Below are positions 8,497 to 15,953 of a DNA stretch of 64,000 bases, piece by piece. This DNA comes from an uncultured Parabacteroides sp. (GTDB lineage: Bacteria > Bacteroidota > Bacteroidia > Bacteroidales > Tannerellaceae): positions 1 through 64,000 of the forward strand of contig UQLN01000006.1 of assembly GCA_900541965.1 (NCBI GenBank), in the 5' to 3' direction. The translations under genes and the position numbers were made by a program. The notes under the pieces were generated by a model that saw nothing but the letters and a program-made list of their open reading frames with translations, searched no databases and had not been told where the DNA came from. How positions within the stretch are numbered: position 1 is the first letter of the stretch; every line of letters starts with the position of its first letter.

Positions 8497-9720
8497 ATGA
8501 AAAAACTATTGGCATTTCTGGTTGCATTTTGGGCTATATCAGAAGTTTCGGCACAGAAAAAGAACTTTACTTACAAGTTTTACGGGTTCATAAGAGGGGA
8601 TTTATTTTATAATACACGTGCGAATATGGCACCTGTCGACGGGAATTTTTATTTATATCCGTTAGATAAGAAGCCGGATGCAGACGGTAAAGATTTGAAT
8701 GCGGGTCCTAATGGCAGTTTTTATACGTTTACTACCCGGCTCGGCTTGGATTTGACAGGTCCCAATATAGGTACGGCACGCACTTCTGCTAAAGTAGAAA
8801 CAGATTTCGGGGGCTTTTCCGCAAGTACTACAATGTTGCGTATCCGGCAGGCTTATGTGGCACTCGATTGGGATAAAAGTAATCTGTTGATAGGGCAAAC
8901 CTGGCATCCTTTGTTTGGTTCTGTAATGCCGGATATTTTGAATCTTTCTACTGGTGCGCCTTTCCAGCCATTCAATCGCAGCCCGCAAATCCGTTACCAG
9001 TATAAAACAGGCAAAGTTAAGCTGACAGCATCCGCACTTTGGCAATTACAATATTTATCGAGTGGTCCGAAAGGCATGAGCGAGGAGTATATTAAAAATA
9101 GTTGTGTGCCTGAATTTTATATAGGAGCTGATTATACATCTTCCAATGGTTGGTTGGCTGGTGCCGGGATTCATCTGATTTCATTGAAACCTCGTACTTC
9201 TTCCGAATGGAATGGCCAGGAATATAAGGTGAATGAGCGTATGACTACCACTTCTTATGAAATCCATTTTAAATATACCGGACGAAACTATGCTTTTGCC
9301 GCAAAAAGCCTGATGGCTTCCTGTCTTGACCAGACCGCATTGATAGGCGGTTATGGAATCAGTGCCATTCATCCGGAAAATGGGGAACAGGAATATACCC
9401 CATACCGCCATTCTACAACCTGGGTTAATTTTACATACGGAACAAAATGGAAAGCACATCTTTTTGCCGGGTATACTAAAAATATGGGAACGACAAAAGC
9501 TTTGGCTTCCACGACGAAATATGGCATGGGATTGGATATAGATCAATTGCTTTCCGTGAATGTCGCATTTTCTTATAATTTGCCACACTGGCAGTTTGGT
9601 ATGGAATATAATCCGGCTACGGCCTGGTATGGTTCGACCAATATGGAAAATGGAAAGGTTACCGATACACATGCTGTAACCAATCACCGTATTCTTGCCT
9701 TGGTAATGTATTATTTTTGA
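8497..9720 (+). CDS. Putative outer-membrane beta-barrel (DcaP/porin-like), paralogue 1
   Basis: 407 residues from the ATG at 8497: signal peptide MKKLLAFLVAFWAISEVSAQ, then alternating amphipathic beta strands ending in LALVMYYF, a C-terminal aromatic typical of outer-membrane barrels. The first mature strand, FTYKFYGFIRGDLFYNTRA, resembles the opening of DcaP-like trimeric porins, but the family assignment is by pattern only. It is probably a channel; the substrate is unknown. It is the same length (1224 bp with stop) as the gene at 10446-11669 and clearly homologous along its whole length (YPLDKKPDADGKDLNA against YPKDIAPDADGKDLNA; LIGQTWHPLFG and LNLSTGAPF in both). The pair is therefore a tandem duplication. 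Confidence 0.85.
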   Translation: MKKLLAFLVAFWAISEVSAQKKNFTYKFYGFIRGDLFYNTRANMAPVDGNFYLYPLDKKPDADGKDLNAGPNGSFYTFTTRLGLDLTGPNIGTARTSAKVETDFGGFSASTTMLRIRQAYVALDWDKSNLLIGQTWHPLFGSVMPDILNLSTGAPFQPFNRSPQIRYQYKTGKVKLTASALWQLQYLSSGPKGMSEEYIKNSCVPEFYIGADYTSSNGWLAGAGIHLISLKPRTSSEWNGQEYKVNERMTTTSYEIHFKYTGRNYAFAAKSLMASCLDQTALIGGYGISAIHPENGEQEYTPYRHSTTWVNFTYGTKWKAHLFAGYTKNMGTTKALASTTKYGMGLDIDQLLSVNVAFSYNLPHWQFGMEYNPATAWYGSTNMENGKVTDTHAVTNHRILALVMYYF

Positions 9721-9803
9721 TGGATTTTATGCACAGGAAAGTTATTGACCGTTCTACCTGAGAAGGTGGGGCGGTTTTGTTGTTTTAAGCCCCTTTTTAG
9801 TGT

Positions 9804-10363
9804 GTCAAAATGTTTGTGTTTTGTTTGAATTGGTGATGTTTTGACGAAATAAATCCTTTTGCGCTGACGTGTTAGATGTGGATGAATGGTTTTTTAGGGA
9901 AAACCGGGCTTTTTTTCAGGCAAAAAGGGACTATTTTCGCACTATCCGGCACCTAATTCCATCTTTTCGAAGGATAATTCCAATAATCCGCGCAACTAAA
10001 TCCAACTATCTGCGCACTAAAAAACAACTATCCGCGCGGATAAAACACCTATATTTTGACTTCAAAACATATATGTTTCGATTTCAAAGCATACATGTCC
10101 TGTTTTTAGATGTTATTGGGCACGGATGCAACGCTGGAATGATTGAAAAACCGAACATAATGCGGGTGTTAAATAGTTTATTATATTCTGAAAAACGTAA
10201 CTATATGACTTATTAATATCTGTGTCCTGTCATTTCGTAATTATAAATCCATCAGTGTAAACAAACTGACAAACCTTAACCTCCCGAGAGTGGCGTATTT
10301 ACAACGCTTCCCGTGCCTGCCTTCATATAATCCGCGTATGCATGGGGTGTTTTGTCATTTTGA
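9804..10363 (+). repeat. 560-bp dispersed intergenic element, copy A
   Basis: Copy A of a repeat that recurs at 46166-46727 in the same orientation and at almost the same length. Its ends are short inverted repeats (TCAAAATG at 9805-9812, CATTTTGA at 10356-10363). The interior contains an array of about 22-nt units (9955-10108) and a 40-nt block (10169-10208) identical to copy B. Similarity is weaker at the left end and strong from about 9955 onward. No transposase or credible gene lies inside. It fills the gap between the two barrel paralogues and ends 59 bp before the -7 box of the second. Confidence 0.8.
9955..10108 (+). repeat. Degenerate 22-nt tandem array inside copy A
   Basis: Units start at 9955 (21 nt), 9976, 9998, 10020, 10042 and 10064 (22 nt each) and 10086 (23 nt). 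Every unit begins with an A-rich tract. Units at 9976-10041 share a CCAAyTATCyGCGC-like core, and units at 10042-10085 share AAAACAyyTAT with TTTyGAyTTC. The periodicity was counted by hand. Confidence 0.7.
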
Positions 10364-10421
10364 TATTTGGGTCTCTATTCTGATTAGTAATGGCCGATTA
10401 ATCAATTTCATGATAAATTGT

Positions 10422-10429
10422 TACCTTTG
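10422..10429 (+). promoter_or_regulatory. -7 box (TACCTTTG) for the second barrel paralogue
   Basis: TACCTTTG 16 nt before the ATG at 10446. The same octamer precedes paralogue 1 at 8452. Confidence 0.6.
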
Positions 10430-10445
10430 CGCAAAATTTAAATAG

Positions 10446-11669
10446 ATGAGACGATTAACTGTACTGTTGTGTTTTTTCCTGTGCACATTGTTGAGTGCTG
10501 TTTATGCACAAAAAAAGAAATTTTCTTATAAGTTTTATGGGCAGGTCCGGGGAGATTTGTTTTATAATTCCCGTTCTAACGCTGAAATAGTAGATGGATT
10601 ATTTCATCTTTATCCGAAAGATATTGCTCCGGATGCTGATGGTAAAGATTTGAATGCACGTCCGGACGGGAGTTTTTATCTGTTATATTCCCGTTTAGGA
10701 TTGGATGTCAGCGGACCGAATATCGGTAAAGCAAAGAGTTCTGCGAAAATAGAATTGGATTTTCGTGGTTCCGGAAGTAATTTTGCTCTATTCCGTATCC
10801 GCCATGCTTATGTAAATCTGGATTGGGGAAAATCTGCCGTATTGATAGGGCAGACTTGGCACCCTTTATTCGGGGATGTTTATCCGCAAATGTTGAATTT
10901 GTCTACCGGAGCTCCATTCAATCTGTTTAACAGAAGTCCGATGCTTCGTTACCGTTATACGAACAGTGGTTGGCAGTTGACTGCTGCAGCCATCTGGCAG
11001 TTGCAATATTTATCTGCGGGCCCTAACGGGAAGAGTGAGGAATATATAAAGAATAGTTGTATCCCTGAATTTTTTGTAGGAGCGGATTATAAAGGGAATA
11101 ATTGGGTTGCCGGTGCCGGAATGGAAGTTCTTTCATTAAAACCGCGTACGCAGTCGACGGTGGGACAGAGTGTTTATAAAGTAAATGAACGGATTACCTC
11201 TATTTCGTTTGAGGCTCATGCAAAATATACGAACAATGACTGGATGGTTTCTGCCAAAACTATGCTTGCCTCTAACCTGACACAAGGTTGTATGTTGGGA
11301 GGATATGGGGTTACTGCCATTGATGCCCGTACCGGGGAGCAGGAATATACTCCTTTCCGTCATTCTACCACTTGGATAAATGTTGTGTATGGAAAGAAAT
11401 GGCAACCGGGCTTATTTGTCGGTTATTTGAAAAATTTGGGAACAAGCAAAGCGCTGGCCGGTTCAACTTATGGGGTTGGTTTGGATGTGGATCAGGTGTT
11501 TACAACGAATGTTCAACTGTCTTATTGTTTGCCTCACTGGAAGATTGGAATGGAATATAGCCCTTCTGTTGCCTGGTATGGTGATATGAATAAAGGCAAT
11601 GGGAAAATTGTAAATACCCATTCTGTAACGAACCACCGTATATTAGGGGTTGTAATGTATATGTTCTGA
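10446..11669 (+). CDS. Putative outer-membrane beta-barrel (DcaP/porin-like), paralogue 2
   Basis: 407 residues, the same length as the upstream paralogue. Signal peptide MRRLTVLLCFFLCTLLSAVYAQ, then strands starting FSYKFYGQVRGDLFYNSRS and ending in LGVVMYMF. Shared blocks include LIGQTWHPLFGDV, LQYLSAGPNGKSEEYIKNSC, GEQEYTPFRHSTTW and NTHSVTNHRILG. It probably sits in the outer membrane as a channel or adhesin-like barrel; the substrate is unknown. Its TGA overlaps the ATG of the RmlD-like reductase (ATGA), which implies translational coupling, whereas paralogue 1 stands alone before the dispersed repeat. Duplicate divergence with equal length suggests both are under selection. Confidence 0.86.
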   Translation: MRRLTVLLCFFLCTLLSAVYAQKKKFSYKFYGQVRGDLFYNSRSNAEIVDGLFHLYPKDIAPDADGKDLNARPDGSFYLLYSRLGLDVSGPNIGKAKSSAKIELDFRGSGSNFALFRIRHAYVNLDWGKSAVLIGQTWHPLFGDVYPQMLNLSTGAPFNLFNRSPMLRYRYTNSGWQLTAAAIWQLQYLSAGPNGKSEEYIKNSCIPEFFVGADYKGNNWVAGAGMEVLSLKPRTQSTVGQSVYKVNERITSISFEAHAKYTNNDWMVSAKTMLASNLTQGCMLGGYGVTAIDARTGEQEYTPFRHSTTWINVVYGKKWQPGLFVGYLKNLGTSKALAGSTYGVGLDVDQVFTTNVQLSYCLPHWKIGMEYSPSVAWYGDMNKGNGKIVNTHSVTNHRILGVVMYMF

Positions 11670-12553
11670 TGAAAGTTCTGATAATAGGAGCAAATGGTTT
11701 TGTAGGCAGGCGGATATTGAATACATTATCCGGAAAGGATGGATATATGGTGACAGCTTGTTCTTTTCATCCGGATATTTGTCCGGATGAAAGTTATCAG
11801 TATATACAGGCAGATATAAATGACTATCCGGCAATTAAAAAGCTGTTTGATATAGTTTCTCCGGAGGTTGTTATTAACTGCTCCGCTCTCTCTGTTCCTG
11901 ATTATTGCGAAAAACATCCGGATGAAGCCGATGCTATAAATATGAAGGCGGTAGCGCATTTGGCATGTTGCTGTGAAAAAGCCGGTAGCCGCTTTATCCA
12001 TTTATCTACGGATTTTGTGTTTGACGGTAAAGAAGATAAACTTTATGCGGAAACCGATATTCCGGCTCCGGTTAACTATTACGGAGTCTCCAAATATAAA
12101 GGGGAGTTGGCGGTTGCAAGGGAGTGTAGCAATTATGCAATAGTCCGTGTAGTCGTTGTTTATGGCAAATCCTTGCCTGGGCAACATGGCAATATTCTCC
12201 AATTGGTAAAAAAACGTTTGGAAGCCGGACAGGAAATACGCGTAGTATCCGACCAATACCGTACTCCGACTTATGTAGGCGATGTGGCCGATGGAGTGGA
12301 ACGCTTGATACACCATAACGCCAGTGGCATCTGGCATATCTGTGGAAAAGAATATGTTTCGATAGCAGATATGGCTTACCGGGTGGCTGATTATTTCAAT
12401 TTAGACCGTTCTTTAATACATCCGGTTTCTACTAAAGAAATGAATGAAACCACTCTGCGCCCCCAGTATAGCGGGTTAAGTATAGAAAAGGCGCAGAATG
12501 AATTAGGCTATTCTCCCCATAGCCTGACAGAAGGTATGAGGAATATGGCTTAG
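11669..12553 (+). CDS. RmlD-like NAD(P)-dependent reductase (SDR extended family)
   Basis: 294 residues similar to dTDP-4-dehydrorhamnose reductase (RmlD), which reduces a 4-keto-nucleotide sugar. The Rossmann dinucleotide motif is GANGFVG (7-13). INCSALSVPDYCEKHP, STDFVFDG and the catalytic tyrosine-lysine YYGVSKYKGE follow the RmlD pattern, as does the C-terminal RPQYSGLSIEKAQNELGY. There is no rmlA/B/C cluster nearby, so it may act on another nucleotide sugar; it is not given the symbol for that reason. It overlaps the upstream barrel gene by one base and the convergent barrel gene by four bases at their stops. Confidence 0.85.
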   Translation: MKVLIIGANGFVGRRILNTLSGKDGYMVTACSFHPDICPDESYQYIQADINDYPAIKKLFDIVSPEVVINCSALSVPDYCEKHPDEADAINMKAVAHLACCCEKAGSRFIHLSTDFVFDGKEDKLYAETDIPAPVNYYGVSKYKGELAVARECSNYAIVRVVVVYGKSLPGQHGNILQLVKKRLEAGQEIRVVSDQYRTPTYVGDVADGVERLIHHNASGIWHICGKEYVSIADMAYRVADYFNLDRSLIHPVSTKEMNETTLRPQYSGLSIEKAQNELGYSPHSLTEGMRNMA

Positions 12554-13098
12554 AATCTCCAGCCGAGATTGATTTGCACAACGCTGTTTTTATAGTTTTC
12601 TCCGAAAATATTCTTATAGTCTTTGGTGAAAGTATTCGTTAAGCCGATGTTGTAGTTTGCAGAAATCATCATGCCCCATGCAAATTGATAACCAACACCT
12701 ACCCCTAATGAAAAGTCAAAAGTCTTTGCATAATCTTTAAAGGAGAAAGTATTCAGTTTGCTTCTTACGTTAAATCCGAACTGAGGGCCGGCGAAGATAT
12801 ATAAACCATTGTATACATAGCCTTTGGCATAGATTGGAATATTGATGTAGTCACTGTAGAAGTAGTTGCCAACATCCCCTTTGTTTCCCTGCATGGAATA
12901 GTATACTCCCGGTTCAATCGCAAAATGTTTAGTCAGCATAAGTTCCCCTGCCAATCCAATGTTCACACCCGGTTTAATGCTTGCTCCGCTATTTGTCATA
13001 TTAGCCAGATTTAAACCGATTTTAGGAATAAAATGAAATTCCTGAGCGCTAACCTGGAGCGTTACGAACATACACAATAAAAAAAGAATCTTTTTCAT
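12550..13098 (-). CDS. Small outer-membrane beta-barrel protein (PorT/OMP_b-brl type)
   Basis: 182 residues with signal peptide MKKILFLLCMFVTLQVSAQ. The mature part starts EFHFIPKIGLNLANMTNSG, the typical opening of the eight-stranded outer-membrane beta-barrel family common in Bacteroidetes. Glycine/aromatic alternation continues (IGLAGELMLTKHFAIEPGVYYS; VGVGYQFAWGMMISANYNIG) to the C-terminal VQINLGWRF. Function unknown. It is monocistronic and convergent with the RmlD-like gene; the two stop codons overlap by four bases, so there is no room for a separate terminator. Confidence 0.85.
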   Translation of the reverse strand: MKKILFLLCMFVTLQVSAQEFHFIPKIGLNLANMTNSGASIKPGVNIGLAGELMLTKHFAIEPGVYYSMQGNKGDVGNYFYSDYINIPIYAKGYVYNGLYIFAGPQFGFNVRSKLNTFSFKDYAKTFDFSLGVGVGYQFAWGMMISANYNIGLTNTFTKDYKNIFGENYKNSVVQINLGWRF

Positions 13099-13279
13099 AT
13101 TTGTTTCATTGATTACTGATTCCTATTTAACAGTAAAAATTAAAATAATGTTGCAAATAAACAGTAAATTAAATGAATGTACAATATTTATTCGCACAAT
13201 GTTTCGACGGGGAAGACTTTTAAAGTTCCTTTTTAATGAATCAACCGGGCTGAGCTTAGAAAAGAAAACGATTGTAAAG

Positions 13280-14587
13280 TTACTTTTGCAAGGTAAGTTC
13301 TATCACGTAATCTATATCCGTGGGGACTTCCTTGAATTTCAGCAACACGCCTTCTTTGTCTTGCGAGAACTTAACCGCGGATTTGTCTTTGAACAAAATA
13401 GCTTTCTTTACTTTTTTTCCTGTAACAGGCAGATAAAGGCCGTCATCCTGCAAGTTTAAAACATGAACATACATTTTATCTCCCTTTTCGGTTGTTACTC
13501 CCCAGTCGCGTGCCGTTACACATCCGCCACGGGTTCCGTAAATGGTTTCGCCATATGTTTTCAACCATTCGCCCATTTCTTTCAAACGGTTGATTGCTGT
13601 TGCCGGCAATTCTCCGTTGGGTTGAGGACCGATGTTCATTAATAGGTTGGCATCTTTTCCGGCGGCTTTTACCAGATAATGGATTAATGTTTTCGTGCTT
13701 TTATAGTTTTGGTCGGCAATTTTATATCCCCACATGCCGTTCATTGTTTCGCAGGTTTCGAGTGGCAAGCGGCTGATGCTTTGTCCGGATAGTCCGGCCG
13801 TGTTTTCTCCTGGAAGGTCGCGTTCGAAGATTTGAATGTCTTCTCCTTTGAAAGGAACGCCGTGGTGGTTGTTGCCGATAAGGCAACCGGGCTGTAATTT
13901 ATGTATTAAGGCATATTGTTGGGGCAGTTCCCAATCGAAGTCCGGGTTTTGGTCCTGGTCCCACCAACCGTCAAACCAGATAGCACCTATCTTTCCGTAG
14001 TTGGTAAGTATCTCGGTCAGTTGGTTGTTCATGAATTGATAATAACTTTTCCAATTCGCTTTTTTCGGATCTTTGCCCGTTCCCCTTCCTGTACGTCCCA
14101 TAGGGTAGTCGTCACGATACCAGTCGATATGCGAATAATATACATGCAGACGGATACCTTGTTTGTGGCATTCATCGGCAAGCTCTTTCAGCACATCGCG
14201 TTTGAATGGAGTGGCATTTACAATATTATAGTCGGAATACTTGGTGTCGAACATGGAAAAGCCCTCATGGTGGCGGGAAGTGAAACAAATATATTTGGCT
14301 CCTGCCGCTTTGATTGCCGCAACCCATTCGGCAGCATTAAACTCGATGGGATAGAAGCCCGAAGCCAGTTTGGCATATTCATCTTTGTTGATGTTTGCAT
14401 TTTGCATATACCATTCGCCTTGTGCAGGCATGCTGTATAATCCCCAATGAAGGAAGATGCCGAACTTTCCGTCTTGAAATTCTTCACGTGCCTGCAAGTT
14501 CTCAGGAGCGGGTACATAGTTTTCTTGTGCAAATGTTGTGACACAACATGCGGCCGATAGCAGTAAGGCCAAAAATGTTATTCTCAT
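13280..14587 (-). CDS. GH29 alpha-L-fucosidase, secreted
   Basis: 435 residues from the ATG at 14587, with signal peptide MRITFLALLLSAACCVTTFAQ. Glycoside hydrolase family 29 removes terminal alpha-L-fucose from host glycans or milk oligosaccharides with retention. Visible motifs: FGIFLHWGLYSMPAQGEWY (HWG at 47-49), SRHHEGFSMF (104-113), HVYYSHIDWY, and the nucleophile region WFDGWWD with Asp206. DANLLMNIGPQPNGELP is also characteristic. The length is that of a catalytic domain plus a short C-terminal beta domain, with no carbohydrate-binding module. It is not in a SusCD locus. An in-frame ATG at 14650 would spoil the signal peptide. Confidence 0.94.
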   Translation of the reverse strand: MRITFLALLLSAACCVTTFAQENYVPAPENLQAREEFQDGKFGIFLHWGLYSMPAQGEWYMQNANINKDEYAKLASGFYPIEFNAAEWVAAIKAAGAKYICFTSRHHEGFSMFDTKYSDYNIVNATPFKRDVLKELADECHKQGIRLHVYYSHIDWYRDDYPMGRTGRGTGKDPKKANWKSYYQFMNNQLTEILTNYGKIGAIWFDGWWDQDQNPDFDWELPQQYALIHKLQPGCLIGNNHHGVPFKGEDIQIFERDLPGENTAGLSGQSISRLPLETCETMNGMWGYKIADQNYKSTKTLIHYLVKAAGKDANLLMNIGPQPNGELPATAINRLKEMGEWLKTYGETIYGTRGGCVTARDWGVTTEKGDKMYVHVLNLQDDGLYLPVTGKKVKKAILFKDKSAVKFSQDKEGVLLKFKEVPTDIDYVIELTLQK

Positions 14588-14754
14588 GGTCAAATGTATT
14601 AATTGAGGTAAATATAAGAAATAAAAATGAGCTTGATATATAAATGACACTGAGATTGATTTTCATCTTATATGCAAGTAGCGAAAGAAGAATCGGATAA
14701 ATGGAAGAAGAAAGCCAAATTAAAGTCTGAATAATGGTGTTAATATAAAAGAAA

Positions 14755-14791
14755 GCAGCCGTAAAAGTCTTTCAATGACTTTTACGGCTGC
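14755..14791 (-). terminator. Strong intrinsic terminator of asd
   Basis: A 15-bp perfect stem (GCAGCCGTAAAAGTC at 14755-14769 with its complement at 14777-14791) and a 7-nt loop. On the minus strand it is followed by a T-rich tract (TTTCTTTTATATT). It lies 24 nt after the asd stop. Confidence 0.88.
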
Positions 14792-14814
14792 TAATGTATA
14801 TTTAAAAAAAATGA

Positions 14815-15825
14815 TTATCCGATATTTTTTACTTTTACCAGATATTCTGCAATCTGAACGGCATTCAGGGCTGCACCTTTCTTGATTTGGTCGCTTACAG
14901 TCCAGAAAGTCAAACCATTCGGATTCGTAATATCTTTGCGGATACGTCCTACGTAAACAGGATCTTTTCCTGCAATGAACAGAGGCATCGGATAGTCTTT
15001 CTTAGCTGGTTCATCCTGTAGGATAACACCTTCGGCTTCGGCAAAAGCCTTGCGGGCTTCTTCCACGCTGATTGGATGTTCTGTTTCTACCCAAGTGGCC
15101 TCACTGTGGGCACGCATTACTGGAACACGAACACAAGTGGCACTCACTTCAATATCGGAGTGCATGATTTTACGTGTTTCGTTGTACATTTTCATTTCTT
15201 CCTTCGTATAACCGTTGTCGGTAAATACATCTACATGAGGAATAACGTTGTATGCAAGCTGGTAAGCAAACTTTTCTACTGTAGGTTCTTCGCCTTTCAG
15301 CAATTGTTCATATTGTTTTATCAATTCAGCCATAGCTGTTGCACCTGCACCGCTGGCTGCCTGATAAGTAGATACGTGTACACGCTTGATGTGCGACAGT
15401 TTTTCGATTGCCTTCAATGCAACTACCATTTGGATAGTTGTACAGTTCGGATTGGCAATGATACCGCGCGGACGATTCAGTGCATCTTCCGGATTTACTT
15501 CGGGAACTACCAGAGGTACATCGTTTTCCATACGGAATGCGCTGGAATTATCAATCATTACAGTACCATGTTTGGTGATGGTTTCTGCAAATTCGACTGA
15601 TGTACTACCACCGGCGGAAACAAAAGCAACATCGATTCCCTTAAAGTCGTCGTTGTGCTTAAGTTCCTTAACGGTATACTGTTTACCACGGAAGGTATAA
15701 ACACGTCCGGCACTGCGTGATGAGCCAAAAAGCACCAGCTCATCCATCGGGAAGTTTCTCTCGTCGAGCACACGCAGGAATTCCTGTCCTACAGCTCCAC
15801 TGACTCCAACAATTGCTACTTTCAT
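14815..15825 (-). CDS. asd: Aspartate-semialdehyde dehydrogenase
   Basis: 336 residues. Reduces aspartyl phosphate to aspartate semialdehyde with NADPH, the branch point to diaminopimelate/lysine, threonine and methionine. The Rossmann start is [29 protein letters not shown] is the NADP-binding segment, the active-site cysteine lies in NPNCTTIQ (Cys128), and the later active-site region is [15 protein letters not shown]. The ATG at 15825 is chosen over 15834 because it begins exactly at the first beta strand. A strong intrinsic terminator follows at 14755-14791, so the gene is probably transcribed alone. Confidence 0.96.
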   Translation of the reverse strand: MKVAIVGVSGAVGQEFLRVLDERNFPMDELVLFGSSRSAGRVYTFRGKQYTVKELKHNDDFKGIDVAFVSAGGSTSVEFAETITKHGTVMIDNSSAFRMENDVPLVVPEVNPEDALNRPRGIIANPNCTTIQMVVALKAIEKLSHIKRVHVSTYQAASGAGATAMAELIKQYEQLLKGEEPTVEKFAYQLAYNVIPHVDVFTDNGYTKEEMKMYNETRKIMHSDIEVSATCVRVPVMRAHSEATWVETEHPISVEEARKAFAEAEGVILQDEPAKKDYPMPLFIAGKDPVYVGRIRKDITNPNGLTFWTVSDQIKKGAALNAVQIAEYLVKVKNIG

Positions 15826-15917
15826 TTTGAGCACTAATTAATTTGTTTATTGAAAAAATGTAATAATTTTACCGGGCATTAAAGCAAGCTCTATTTGTGC
15901 CTCAATGCTATGGCATG

Positions 15918-15925
15918 CAAAGATA
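15918..15925 (-). promoter_or_regulatory. Possible -7 box (TATCTTTG) for asd
   Basis: The minus strand reads TATCTTTG 93 nt upstream of the asd ATG. It lies close to the start of the divergent gene, so it would overlap that gene's leader. Confidence 0.4.
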
Positions 15926-15953
15926 TACAATTTATAAACAAAACCGTAAAACT

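Noticed and set aside
9869..10216. A 115-residue plus-strand ORF in repeat copy A, with a shorter relative at 46375-46575
   Set aside because: The two translations share residues only because the DNA is a repeat; lengths differ, the reading frames cover the 22-nt array, and similarity continues unchanged past the stop codons.
13109..13459. A 116-residue plus-strand ORF beside the GH29 gene
   Set aside because: Mostly overlaps the 3' end of the fucosidase gene and has no recognisable features.
14591..14598. A minus-strand TACATTTG box 3 nt upstream of the fucosidase ATG
   Set aside because: It would leave almost no leader; chance occurrence is as likely, so no promoter was called.
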